Of a stretch of DNA of 33,577 nucleotides, positions 7,448 through 14,898 are shown piece by piece. Position 1 is the first letter of the stretch. The number at the start of each line of letters is the position of its first letter. The stretch is from assembly GCA_937877075.1 (NCBI GenBank), contig CALEGD010000112.1:1-33577 (forward strand). The letters are read 5' to 3'. The position numbers and the translations under genes are program-made. The notes under the pieces are model-generated. The model saw only the letters and a program-made list of their open reading frames with translations. It had not been told where the DNA came from and did not search any database. Source of the DNA: an uncultured Acholeplasmatales bacterium. GTDB lineage: Bacteria > Bacillota_I > Bacilli_A > ML615J-28 > CAG-698.

Positions 7448-7700
7448 AAAATTAGCAGAAAAATTTAATGCTATTGAAGAAAAATATAAAAATAATAACA
7501 AGAATTACAAAGTTTCTGATCAAAAAACTTTTTTTATAATTTACATTATTGAAAACGCAGAATATGATATTACCAATTCTATTGAAAAACTTGAAAAATG
7601 TCTTAAAGAGTATAATAAAGATGAAGAGACATCTGAAGCTAGGAAACTAATTCAAAGGGGATTCAAGGACTTTGTTGTTTCTAGTTTGAAAATAAACTAG
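7392..7700 (+). CDS. Small helical partner of the 542-aa unknown protein
   Basis: Up to 102 aa, lysine- and glutamate-rich and almost wholly helical (KCKKLAEKFNAIEEKYKNN, then a helix around ENAEYDITNSIEKLEKCLKEY), with a possible coiled coil. It overlaps the upstream gene by 56 bases in another frame, which is strong evidence for paired expression. The exact start is uncertain: ATG at 7392 has no clear ribosome site, and a TTG at 7422 follows a GAGG. No known domain is evident. An immunity or adaptor protein for the larger partner would fit the size and coupling, but that is speculation. Confidence 0.6.
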   Translation: MRKLKRNAILLIKCLEKCKKLAEKFNAIEEKYKNNNKNYKVSDQKTFFIIYIIENAEYDITNSIEKLEKCLKEYNKDEETSEARKLIQRGFKDFVVSSLKIN

Positions 7701-7785
7701 GTCTAATTGATGGTTATTGTTTAAAAGCATAAAAAAAGGATAATAAACCATATAAAAATTTAAAGCCTATAATCATCTTCAATTT

Positions 7786-8484
7786 ATGGAGAATCAGGAG
7801 TTTGAATGTTCTGAACTGAACTGGTTGATATTAGAACAACATTTTCTCGTCGGTATAAATTTAAGAAATTATCCGATGGCGATGAAACATTATGTAGAGT
7901 TGAAGAAAAATATTAATATTGGTTATCCTTTAAAAAGACGGACGATTCTTCGTTTAATGTTACTATCGTTTAAATCAGAAGAGTATTATTCGGAAGTTGA
8001 AAAAGAGATTATTGATTTTAAGGTTGGAACTGAAGATTTTGATCATTATCTTGATGTAGCTTATTGGAAATTGTTGATTTTAATTAATGGCAGAAATTAT
8101 TTAAAGGTCTATGATATAATCATTGAGAATTCTTTGACTAATGATATACGTTTTGTTGGAATGTTGCTTTATGTTGCTGACTATATTAACGATGAAATTT
8201 ACCGAAATAAGGCTGTTGAAATTGCCGAGAAATTTGAATATCAAGATACTGATGCTTTTCATTATAAATTTATCCGATTTTTGATTTTAAAGTTAACTAC
8301 TGAAAAACAACATCAAGTTATTGATTATTTAAAGTATAATATCCTTCCAGGAAGGAATACTTATTATCATCACCTTTATAGTAAAGCATATGAGGATTAT
8401 TACTTGAATTATCTTTGTAAGAGTTCAAAATATAAAGAGGCAGTTTCTTTTCTAACCAAACAAATGGCAAAATATCGGACTTGA
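7786..8484 (+). CDS. Unknown all-helical (TPR-like) protein, possibly a 5'-truncated gene
   Basis: 232 aa, almost entirely alpha-helical with pairs of helices of 15-20 residues (NYPMAMKHYVELKK; LKVYDIIIENSLTNDI; KYKEAVSFLTKQM), which suggests a TPR-like superhelix. No HTH is present, although such repeats often form the C-terminal half of Rgg- or PlcR-type peptide-responsive regulators. The ATG at 7786 lacks a good ribosome site and an in-frame stop lies just upstream. The gene sits at the junction between island and core DNA, so it may be the 3' remnant of a longer core gene cut by island insertion. I see no membrane segment. Function unknown. Confidence 0.6.
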   Translation: MENQEFECSELNWLILEQHFLVGINLRNYPMAMKHYVELKKNINIGYPLKRRTILRLMLLSFKSEEYYSEVEKEIIDFKVGTEDFDHYLDVAYWKLLILINGRNYLKVYDIIIENSLTNDIRFVGMLLYVADYINDEIYRNKAVEIAEKFEYQDTDAFHYKFIRFLILKLTTEKQHQVIDYLKYNILPGRNTYYHHLYSKAYEDYYLNYLCKSSKYKEAVSFLTKQMAKYRT

Positions 8485-8507
8485 AATTACCTATTTCTAC
8501 AAATATC

Positions 8508-8536
8508 TTGTATCAAAGGCCTTTTTGGTGTATAAT
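8508..8536 (+). promoter_or_regulatory. Promoter of the trmR-trhP1-trhP2 operon
   Basis: -35 TTGTAT (8508-8513), 17-base spacer, -10 TATAAT (8531-8536), 24 bases before the ATG at 8561. The spacer contains the 10-bp palindrome AAAGGCCTTT (8515-8524), which could be a regulator site. Confidence 0.65.
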
Positions 8537-8560
8537 ATATCATATTAAAAGGTGATAGTA

Positions 8561-9193
8561 ATGAATGGATATTTCAACAACCTTAATTTCTTTCCAAGTA
8601 ATAAAGTCATTAAGGATATGAGAAAATATGTCGATGCAAACAAAATACCGGTCATTAATGATGAAGCTTTAATTTTTATGTTTGAATTAATTGATTTAAT
8701 TAAGCCAAAAAGGTTTCTTGAAATTGGAACAGCGATTGGATTTTGTGTGATTAATCTGGCATCTTATGATTCGGAGATAATTATTGATACAATTGAGAAG
8801 AATGAATTGATGTTTTCCGAAGCAGTTAAGAATGTAAAAAAGGCTAAACTAAATGATAGAATTAATGTCTATTTGGGGGATGCCTTGGAATTCGATTTAA
8901 ATAATCTAGCTTCCGAATATGATATTATTTTTATTGATGCTTCAAAAGCTCAGTATATTAAATTCTTTGAAAAATATGAAAAGCTACTTTCTCCGGATGG
9001 GTTGATTTTATCGGATAATTTGCTCTTCCACGGTTTTGTAAACAATACCAAGGAGATAGAAAGTAAAAACCTTCTTCATTTGGTTGAAAAGATCGAAGAC
9101 TATAACTCATTTCTTGCGAGAAATAAGAATTATCAAACTAAGTTCTTTACCATCGGTGATGGTGTTTCGGTTAGCAGAAGGATTAAGAAATGA
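8561..9193 (+). CDS. trmR: tRNA 5-hydroxyuridine methyltransferase (YrrM/TrmR-type O-methyltransferase)
   Basis: 210 aa from the ATG at 8561 (AAAAGGTG six bases upstream; a GTG at 8552 is inside that ribosome site). It is a class I SAM-dependent O-methyltransferase: motif I FLEIGTAIGFCVINLA, then TIEKNE, and the metal/substrate segment DIIFIDASKAQYIKFF. In Bacillus the YrrM homologue methylates 5-hydroxyuridine at tRNA position 34 to 5-methoxyuridine, widening wobble decoding. The assignment is supported by the next two genes, which encode the U32-family hydroxylation partners, in the same order as yrrM-yrrN-yrrO. It overlaps the next gene by 4 bases (ATGA). The family call is strong; the substrate rests on gene order. 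Confidence 0.88.
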   Translation: MNGYFNNLNFFPSNKVIKDMRKYVDANKIPVINDEALIFMFELIDLIKPKRFLEIGTAIGFCVINLASYDSEIIIDTIEKNELMFSEAVKNVKKAKLNDRINVYLGDALEFDLNNLASEYDIIFIDASKAQYIKFFEKYEKLLSPDGLILSDNLLFHGFVNNTKEIESKNLLHLVEKIEDYNSFLARNKNYQTKFFTIGDGVSVSRRIKK

Positions 9194-10059
9194 TGAAACT
9201 GGTAGCCGATTTAAAATCAGTAAACAATATTGGTAGATATCAGGTAGACGGCCTCGTTTTTGCAAGTTCTGATTTTTCTTGTTCAAATGATGGCATTTTT
9301 TCTTGGTCTGAGATTGAAGAAATTGTAGATTATTGTCATAAATATAATTTGATTTCAATCCTTAATATCGACAGGATCATCGAAGAAGATGAACTGTCTT
9401 TCTTATACGAAAATCTAGAAAAATATCTAAAACTAAAAGTTGATTATTATATTTTCAGTGATTTTGCTATTTTAGATTTTTTTAAAAAACATCATCTTGA
9501 AGATAAATTAATCTATGATCCCAAAACCTTAATCACTAATGTACAAGATGCTCTTTTTTACAAGGATCAAGGAATCAAAGTTGCCATCAGCAATGAACTC
9601 AGTTTTGATGAGATTCTTCAAATTGCGGCCTCCGGAAATACGGTCTATGAATTATATGGGCATCACCAAATGTTTTATTCAAAACGGGCACTTTTAAGCA
9701 ATTTCTCCAAGTCGATTAATTCAAATAAGAGCTTGGAAAATACCTTGCTTCAAATTTCCGAAGAAAAGCGTGCTGATCTTCATCCGATTTATCAGTCGCC
9801 TCACGGAACCTTTATCTATACCTCTTATCGTTATACTTTACTTTTGGAATTGCCTTTATTAAAAGATAAACTTATATTTGGAAGAATCAATACGACTTTT
9901 ATTGAGGAAGAAGAAGCATTGGAAATCATTTCTTTATATCATGAAGCAATTAAATCTGATGAAAAGAATATTCCGGCATTATATGAGAAATTGAAAAATA
10001 TAAATCCTAATATCGGGAGAAGTTTCCTTGATAGAAAGAGTGTTTTATTGAATGATTGA
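9190..10059 (+). CDS. trhP1: U32-family protein, first tRNA hydroxylation subunit (YrrN/TrhP1 type)
   Basis: 289 aa. It belongs to the U32 peptidase-like family that, with its YrrO partner, is needed for prephenate-dependent hydroxylation of tRNA U34. Supporting features are the TIM-barrel-like alternation and the segment YELYGHHQMFYSKRALL, which occupies the place where YrrO-type proteins have their cysteine motif but lacks those cysteines. The cysteine-free pattern fits the non-catalytic half of a pair. The start is the ATG at 9190 or the adjacent one at 9193, both behind AGAAGG. It overlaps trmR by 4 bases and the next gene by 8. The name comes from operon context more than from unique motifs. 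Confidence 0.8.
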   Translation: MMKLVADLKSVNNIGRYQVDGLVFASSDFSCSNDGIFSWSEIEEIVDYCHKYNLISILNIDRIIEEDELSFLYENLEKYLKLKVDYYIFSDFAILDFFKKHHLEDKLIYDPKTLITNVQDALFYKDQGIKVAISNELSFDEILQIAASGNTVYELYGHHQMFYSKRALLSNFSKSINSNKSLENTLLQISEEKRADLHPIYQSPHGTFIYTSYRYTLLLELPLLKDKLIFGRINTTFIEEEEALEIISLYHEAIKSDEKNIPALYEKLKNINPNIGRSFLDRKSVLLND

Positions 10060-11230
10060 ACTACTTGCTCCGGCTGGAAATTTAGAAAAATTAAAGATTG
10101 CGATTTTATACGGAGCCGATGCGGTTTATATCGGCGGTAAAAAGTTTAGCCTCCGGGCTCGGGCCAGTAATTTCGATTTGGACGACATTCGTGAGGCTTG
10201 CATATTTGCTCGCAAGCATCAGGCTAAAGTCTATGTGACGATGAATATTGTACCTCATAATGAGGATTTAGAGGGCCTTGAAGACTATTTAAAGGAAATT
10301 GAAGCCGCAGGCGTTGACGGAATTATTCTCAGCAGTCCCTATTATTCAAAGGTGGCCGGCATTGCTCCGAAACTCGAACTTCATCTCAGCACCCAATTTT
10401 CGGCTTCGAATTCTCCGACTTTGAATTTCTTTAAGAAATTAGGTTTTAAACGTGCGGTTTTGGCTCGTGAAGTCAGTCTAAAGCAAATTGCTTTAATTAG
10501 AGAAAATACCGACCTTGATTTAGAAGTGTTTATCCATGGAGGAATGTGTACTTCATATTCAGGACGTTGTATGTTAAGCAATCATCTAACAAGTCGTGAT
10601 GCCAATCGCGGCGGTTGTGCTCATTCCTGTCGTTGGAATTACTCCTTATATCAAGAGGGAAAAATAATTCATCCGAATGAGTTCTTTAAGATGGGATCGA
10701 AAGATCTTCTCGGTTTAAAAGCAATTCCGAAATTGATTGATCTCGGAGTTAAATCCTTAAAGATAGAAGGTAGAATGAAATCTATCTATTATATTGCGAC
10801 GGTGGTTCGGGTCTATCGGAAATTAATTGATGAATATTTAAAAACAGGAAGAGTTAATGATTTTCAGATTTATGAAAATGAGATTAATAAAGCCGAAAAT
10901 CGACTGACCTCTACCGGATTTCTTTATCATAAGCCCGGAGTTAGCGAACAATTATATGATAACTCCGCGACCCCAACTAATGAATTTCTTGGGTTTGTTC
11001 TTGAATATGACGAGAAAAACAAAATCGCTACGGTTGAACAACGGAATTATTTTAAGGTTGGCACCGGTGTTGAGTTTTTTGGGCCCAAGCTTTCTAATAC
11101 CGCCTTTACGATTACGGAAATTTTTGATGAAAAGATGGAACCTTTGGAAATTGCCCGTCATGCTAGACAAATATTAAAATTTAAGGTTCCTTTCCGCTTA
11201 AATCCGTTTGATATGTTTCGAAAAAGCTGA
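10052..11230 (+). CDS. trhP2: U32-family tRNA hydroxylase subunit with four conserved cysteines (YrrO/TrhP2 type)
   Basis: 392 aa. It starts ELLAPAGNLEKLKIAILYGADAVYIG..., the signature U32 opening, and carries HGGMCTSYSGRCMLSNHL followed by DANRGGCAHSCRWNY, giving Cys166, Cys173, Cys189 and Cys193. In related U32 proteins this four-cysteine set binds an iron-sulfur cluster. It acts with the upstream gene to hydroxylate uridine 34 of tRNA, and TrmR then methylates it. The C-terminal ~80 residues form the usual beta-rich domain. It ends the three-gene operon, 118 bases before the greA promoter region ends. The uridine kinase gene found after yrrO in Bacillus is absent here. Confidence in the family is very high. 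Confidence 0.92.
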   Translation: MIELLAPAGNLEKLKIAILYGADAVYIGGKKFSLRARASNFDLDDIREACIFARKHQAKVYVTMNIVPHNEDLEGLEDYLKEIEAAGVDGIILSSPYYSKVAGIAPKLELHLSTQFSASNSPTLNFFKKLGFKRAVLAREVSLKQIALIRENTDLDLEVFIHGGMCTSYSGRCMLSNHLTSRDANRGGCAHSCRWNYSLYQEGKIIHPNEFFKMGSKDLLGLKAIPKLIDLGVKSLKIEGRMKSIYYIATVVRVYRKLIDEYLKTGRVNDFQIYENEINKAENRLTSTGFLYHKPGVSEQLYDNSATPTNEFLGFVLEYDEKNKIATVEQRNYFKVGTGVEFFGPKLSNTAFTITEIFDEKMEPLEIARHARQILKFKVPFRLNPFDMFRKS

Positions 11231-11306
11231 TATTTTTAAATAGTCTAAATCAAATATAAGTGAATATAATGTGGATATAAAAAGAGAGCATTGAAGTATA
11301 AAAGGC

Positions 11307-11335
11307 TTGCTTTCTTGTTAGCATTTTGATATAAT
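11307..11335 (+). promoter_or_regulatory. Promoter of greA-asnA
   Basis: -35 TTGCTT (11307-11312), 17-base spacer, -10 TATAAT (11330-11335), then the ribosome site GGAGGG (11351-11356) and the ATG at 11364. Confidence 0.7.
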
Positions 11336-11363
11336 ATTTTTAAAATTTATGGAGGGATTAACA

Positions 11364-11828
11364 ATGGTTGAAAAACATCACTTGACGGCAACAGGACTAA
11401 AACTATTAAGGGATGAGTTAGATGATCTAAAGAATAATGAAAGAGGACGCATCATCGAGTCTTTAAAAGAAGCTCGGGCTCAAGGAGATCTGTCTGAAAA
11501 TGCCGATTATGATGCTGCTCGTGACGAACAAGCAAGAATTGAAGCAAGAATTAAAGAACTTGAGAATATTATAAAAAACTCAGTTATCATTGATGAAAAT
11601 CATACTTCAACCTCAAACTTAGGAAAAAAGATTAGACTGAAATTTGATGACGGATCTATTGATGAATTTATCCTTGTCGGAAGTCTAGAAGCTGATCCCT
11701 TGTCAGGAAAGATTTCGAATGAATCTCCGCTTGGTGCTGCAATCCTAAATCATAAGGCCGGCGATAAGGTTCTTGTAAAGCCTGACAATGGTGAAGATTT
11801 CTTTGTAATTATTGAAAAGATTAATTAA
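11364..11828 (+). CDS. greA: Transcription elongation factor GreA
   Basis: 154 aa from the ATG at 11364, eight bases after GGAGGG; an earlier ATG at 11349 lies before that ribosome site. GreA enters the RNA polymerase secondary channel and stimulates cleavage of backtracked RNA. The N-terminal coiled coil with its acidic tip is plain (LKEARAQGDLSENADYDAAR, then EQARIEARIKELE), and the C-terminal FKBP-like domain ends with GEDFFVIIEKI. The length matches the usual ~158 aa. It lies eight bases before asnA and is probably co-transcribed with it. Confidence 0.96.
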   Translation: MVEKHHLTATGLKLLRDELDDLKNNERGRIIESLKEARAQGDLSENADYDAARDEQARIEARIKELENIIKNSVIIDENHTSTSNLGKKIRLKFDDGSIDEFILVGSLEADPLSGKISNESPLGAAILNHKAGDKVLVKPDNGEDFFVIIEKIN

Positions 11829-11836
11829 GGTAAATT

Positions 11837-12841
11837 ATGATTTGTGATTTTTCTAAATCTTATGTCCCGATCTTGGGCTTGATGGAAACTCAAAAAGCAA
11901 TCAAACTTGTAAAGGATAATTTTGAAAGAAAACTTTCCGAAAGTTTGGATTTGACCAGAGTTTCCGCACCTTTAGTTGTCTATCAAAAATCGGGATTAAA
12001 TGACCATTTGAACGGGGTGGAACTCCCCGTTAGTTTTAATATTAAGGCTAATGGTGAGGTGGCAGAGGTTGTACAATCGCTGGCGAAGTGGAAGCGAATG
12101 GCACTTGATAAATATGGCTTTCGACCTCGCTATGGACTTTATACTGATATGAATGCTTTAAGAAAGGATGAAGAATTGGATAATCTTCATTCAATCTATG
12201 TTGACCAGTGGGACTGGGAACAGTGCATTTATGAGCAGGACAGAAATATTGATTATTTAAAAAAAATTGTTAGGAAGATTGTAAAGGCGATTGTTGAAAC
12301 AAAAGATCTACTGAATTCAGTTTTTCCGGAACTGAAGTTAAAGTTTTCAGAAGATGTCTATTTTATTACTGCAACTGAGCTTCAGAAACTCTATCCGACT
12401 TTTACGCCCAAAGAAAGAGAAGATGCGATTACCAAAATTTATAAATCGGTTTTTATCATCGGTATCGGGGGACCCTTAAATGACGGTAAACCTCATGATC
12501 AAAGAGCTCCGGATTATGATGATTGGAATTTAAACGGTGATATTCTTCTTTGGTATGAACCTTTAAATAAAGCGGTGGAATTATCATCAATGGGGATTAG
12601 AGTTGATAAGGATTCTTTATTGAAGCAATTGGAAGCAACCAAGACAATGGATAGATTAAAGTATCCCTTTCATCAAGACATTATCAAGACCCGGCTTCCG
12701 TTTTCAATCGGAGGCGGTATCGGCCAAAGTCGTTTATGTTTAATGATGTTGGAAAAGGTTCATATCGGCGAGGTACAGGCCTCGCTTTGGAGTGATGATG
12801 ATCTTGATGAACTAGAAAAATTAGGTATTCCCATTTTATAA
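11837..12841 (+). CDS. asnA: Aspartate-ammonia ligase (asparagine synthetase A)
   Basis: 334 aa, the typical AsnA length (~330). It makes asparagine from aspartate, ammonia and ATP, with AMP as product. The class II synthetase-like signature is clear throughout: TRVSAPLVVYQKSGLNDHLN, AEVVQSLAKWKRMALDKYGF, GLYTDMNALRKDEELDNLHS, YVDQWDWEQ, and the C-terminal PFSIGGGIGQSRLCLMML. It follows greA by eight bases, so it is probably read from the greA promoter. There is no T-box or other leader before it. Unlike AsnB it cannot use glutamine, so the cell needs free ammonia for this route. Confidence 0.96.
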   Translation: MICDFSKSYVPILGLMETQKAIKLVKDNFERKLSESLDLTRVSAPLVVYQKSGLNDHLNGVELPVSFNIKANGEVAEVVQSLAKWKRMALDKYGFRPRYGLYTDMNALRKDEELDNLHSIYVDQWDWEQCIYEQDRNIDYLKKIVRKIVKAIVETKDLLNSVFPELKLKFSEDVYFITATELQKLYPTFTPKEREDAITKIYKSVFIIGIGGPLNDGKPHDQRAPDYDDWNLNGDILLWYEPLNKAVELSSMGIRVDKDSLLKQLEATKTMDRLKYPFHQDIIKTRLPFSIGGGIGQSRLCLMMLEKVHIGEVQASLWSDDDLDELEKLGIPIL

Positions 12842-12895
12842 GAATTTAATTAGCCTAATGTAGCTTTCTTACATATTATATATTGAGGTGATCTG

Positions 12896-13021
12896 ATGAG
12901 GCGCGGAGGAGTGATCTTAGTGGCTGTGATTTTGTTTTTACTGGTTGTTCCGAATTGTATTGGGGACGGAAACTTCTGGCAGGACCTTTTCTATCCGAGA
13001 TCAGATTCTTGCAACAAATAA
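12896..13021 (+). CDS. 41-aa small secreted or membrane-anchored peptide
   Basis: ATG at 12896 follows an excellent ribosome site (GAGGTGAT, 12885-12892). The product is MRRGGVILVAVILFLLVVPN followed by a polar tail with two cysteines and the WQDLFYP segment. The basic N-terminus and ~17-residue hydrophobic stretch look like an uncleaved signal anchor or signal peptide, leaving a ~20-residue exposed tail. It has its own terminator at 13025-13047. It lies between asnA and bcp with no overlap. I do not recognise a family; the strong translation signals argue that it is a real gene. Confidence 0.6.
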   Translation: MRRGGVILVAVILFLLVVPNCIGDGNFWQDLFYPRSDSCNK

Positions 13022-13024
13022 TCG

Positions 13025-13047
13025 AAACCGGAATATTTCCGGTTTTT
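13025..13047 (+). terminator. Rho-independent terminator after the small peptide gene
   Basis: AAACCGGAA (13025-13033), loop TAT, TTCCGGTTT (13037-13045), then more T. The 9-bp stem is perfect and starts three bases after the stop codon. Confidence 0.85.
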
Positions 13048-13060
13048 CAAATGCATATTT

Positions 13061-13089
13061 TTTACTTTCTAAATCTAATCAGTTATAAT
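13061..13089 (+). promoter_or_regulatory. Promoter of the peroxiredoxin gene
   Basis: -10 TATAAT (13084-13089) with a weak -35 TTTACT (13061-13066) at 17 bases; the ribosome site AAAGGAG follows, then the ATG at 13111. Confidence 0.55.
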
Positions 13090-13110
13090 TAAGAAAAGAA
13101 AGGAGATTTT

Positions 13111-13569
13111 ATGCTTAAAGTTGGTAATTTTGCCCCTGATTTTAAATTGAATGATCAGTTCGGAAATCCGATTAGTCTTTCTTCTTATCGAGGAAAAAAG
13201 GTAGTTATATATTTTTATCCTAAGGACCATACTCCCGGCTGTACAAGGCAAGCCTGTGCTTTTCGAGATGCCTATCAAGATTTTCTAAATCGTGATATAG
13301 TTGTTATCGGCATCAGTAAAGATGATATAGATTCACATCGGAGGTTTATTGAAGACTATCAATTACCTTTTGTTTTACTTTCCGACCCAGATCTAGAAGT
13401 TATTAAAGCTTATGAAGTTTGGGTTGAAAAGAATAATTATGGAAAGAAGTCCTTCGGAATTAAGCGTTCCACCTATCTTCTTGATGAGGAAGGAAAGATT
13501 ATTAAAGTATTTCCGAATGCTAATCCCGACACCAATGCAACTGATATCTTAAAATTTTTAAGTGAATAA
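13111..13569 (+). CDS. bcp: Thioredoxin-dependent peroxiredoxin, Bcp/PrxQ type
   Basis: 152 aa. It reduces hydrogen peroxide and organic hydroperoxides using thioredoxin. The thioredoxin fold opens with VGNFAPDFKLNDQFGN; the active site is PKDHTPGCTRQACAFRD with peroxidatic Cys44 and the nearby Cys49 that resolves it in the atypical two-Cys scheme. The C-terminal part has KSFGIKRSTYLLDEEGKI. It has its own promoter, ribosome site and a shared terminator, so it is monocistronic. Likely cytoplasmic. Confidence 0.95.
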   Translation: MLKVGNFAPDFKLNDQFGNPISLSSYRGKKVVIYFYPKDHTPGCTRQACAFRDAYQDFLNRDIVVIGISKDDIDSHRRFIEDYQLPFVLLSDPDLEVIKAYEVWVEKNNYGKKSFGIKRSTYLLDEEGKIIKVFPNANPDTNATDILKFLSE

Positions 13570-13572
13570 AAA

Positions 13573-13606
13573 CGTCTGTTCAGGGAAAACTGAACAGACG
13601 CTTTCA
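13573..13606. terminator. Bidirectional terminator between bcp and the sigma-factor gene
   Basis: CGTCTGTTCAG (13573-13583), loop GGAAAA, CTGAACAGACG (13590-13600): a perfect 11-bp stem with A-rich left and T-rich right flanks. It serves both convergent genes. Confidence 0.92.
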
Positions 13607-14275
13607 TTTTTTGATTTTAAGATAAAGTTTTGTTAAGGCTCTTTTTTCAATTCGGGAAACATAACTTCGAGAAATATTTAAACTTTTTGCTATTTCTCTT
13701 TGGGTTTCAATTTTATTACCGCTTAATCCAAAGCGTCGGGAAATAATATCAAGCTCACGAGAATTGAGGATTTTTAAAGCTTCGTTAATGGTTGCGACCT
13801 TTTCCTCAAATTCCAATCTTTCAATCGAAGATTTTGCCGGATCCTCAATAACATCGGAGAGTTTAATCTCATTCCCTTCCTTATCGGAACCGATTGAAGA
13901 ATCTAACCAAGTAATCTGTCTTTTTCTCCTTGAACTGCGAAGATACATTAAGATCTCGTTTTCAATACAACGGGCAGCATATGTTGCCAGTTTTGTATTG
14001 GAATTGAAATTATAAGTATCGACCGCTTTAATAAGTCCGAAAGAACCGATTGAAAGCAAATCTTCCTTATCTTCTTTGGTATTTTCGAATTTCTTTACAA
14101 TATGCGCAACTAAGCGCAGATTATGTTCAATCAGTTTTGTACGTGCATCTTCGTCGCCCCCCTGCCATAATTTTAGATATTTTTCTTCATCCTCGGGACT
14201 CAACACTTCCGGAAAACTCTGAGAACTTACGGTTCCGAAAAGCGGCAGCAGCAGGAGCGCCAACAACTCAATCAT
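13604..14275 (-). CDS. sigK: SigK-like sigma factor with a hydrophobic N-terminal extension
   Basis: 223 aa. It is a group 3 sigma factor of the sporulation SigK/SigE type: region 2 shows LIEHNLRLVAHIVKKFENT, IGSFGLIKAVDTYN and KLATYAARCIENEILMYLR, and region 4 ends TQREIAKSLNISRSYVSRIE followed by KRALTKLYLKIKK. It matches Bacillus SigK most closely by motif, including the DKEGNEI segment. The first ~18 residues (MIELLALLLLPLFGTVSSQS) are hydrophobic, like the pro-sequence by which pro-SigK is held at the membrane before cleavage, although this one is short. The ribosome site AAGGAG lies seven to eight bases before the ATG. No sporulation genes are seen nearby, so the role could be sporulation, a relic of it, or another stress programme. 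It is divergent from yqeG. Confidence 0.9.
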   Translation of the reverse strand: MIELLALLLLPLFGTVSSQSFPEVLSPEDEEKYLKLWQGGDEDARTKLIEHNLRLVAHIVKKFENTKEDKEDLLSIGSFGLIKAVDTYNFNSNTKLATYAARCIENEILMYLRSSRRKRQITWLDSSIGSDKEGNEIKLSDVIEDPAKSSIERLEFEEKVATINEALKILNSRELDIISRRFGLSGNKIETQREIAKSLNISRSYVSRIEKRALTKLYLKIKK

Positions 14276-14293
14276 ACTTTTTCTCCTTTTCTT

Positions 14294-14322
14294 TAGACTT
14301 TTAAATGAAATTTTGATATAAT
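14294..14322 (+). promoter_or_regulatory. Promoter of the yqeG-yqeH-yqeK-rsfS cluster
   Basis: -10 TATAAT (14317-14322), 17-base spacer from a partial -35 TAGACT (14294-14299), then GGAGG and the ATG at 14341. Confidence 0.55.
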
Positions 14323-14340
14323 ACTTTAACGGAGGATTCT

Positions 14341-14898
14341 ATGTTACAACTGTTTTATTCAATTACTAAATTTATACCTTATGATTGCTATCAAGATGTT
14401 TTTTCCATCAATTACAATAAATTATATGAAGACGGAAAAAGAATAATACTAATGGACATTGACAATACTTTGATTCCTTATGATCAGGATCTTCCGTCAC
14501 CAAAAATCAAAGATTTCATCGAGAAGTTAAAAAAGATCGGTTTTAAAATTATCTTGTTTTCCAATAATGGTTACAATCGAGTCAGCAAATTTTCCGAAGC
14601 TTGTAGTCTTCCCTTTATAAATAATGCCGTAAAACCTTTTGGAAAAGGGTATCGGAAAGCTTTGAAACTTGCAAAATCAAATAATTTATCTGAGTATATT
14701 GGCATAGGTGATCAACTAATGACCGATGTTCTCGGAGGGAACCGTTTTGGTATTGAGGTTATTCTTGTAAGGCCGCTAAAGAAAAGATCCGAAAAGTGGT
14801 ATACAAAAATAAATCGAATTAATGAAAGACATGTCTTAAGAAAACTGAAAAATAGTCATTCCGAAATCTATAAAAAAATTGAGGGCATTTACTTATGA
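14341..14898 (+). CDS. yqeG: HAD-superfamily phosphatase, YqeG type (subfamily IIIA)
   Basis: 185 aa. HAD motif I is DIDNTL with Asp39 and Asp41, motif II SNNGYN at ~74, motif III the lysine near KPFGKGYRKAL, and motif IV GDQLMTDVLGGNRFG. YqeG proteins are small HAD phosphatases of unsettled substrate, conserved beside the YqeH GTPase. The family is usually ~170-180 aa, as here. It has an ATGA overlap with yqeH, so it heads a coupled operon. The start ATG follows GGAGG by six bases. Confidence 0.92.
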   Translation: MLQLFYSITKFIPYDCYQDVFSINYNKLYEDGKRIILMDIDNTLIPYDQDLPSPKIKDFIEKLKKIGFKIILFSNNGYNRVSKFSEACSLPFINNAVKPFGKGYRKALKLAKSNNLSEYIGIGDQLMTDVLGGNRFGIEVILVRPLKKRSEKWYTKINRINERHVLRKLKNSHSEIYKKIEGIYL

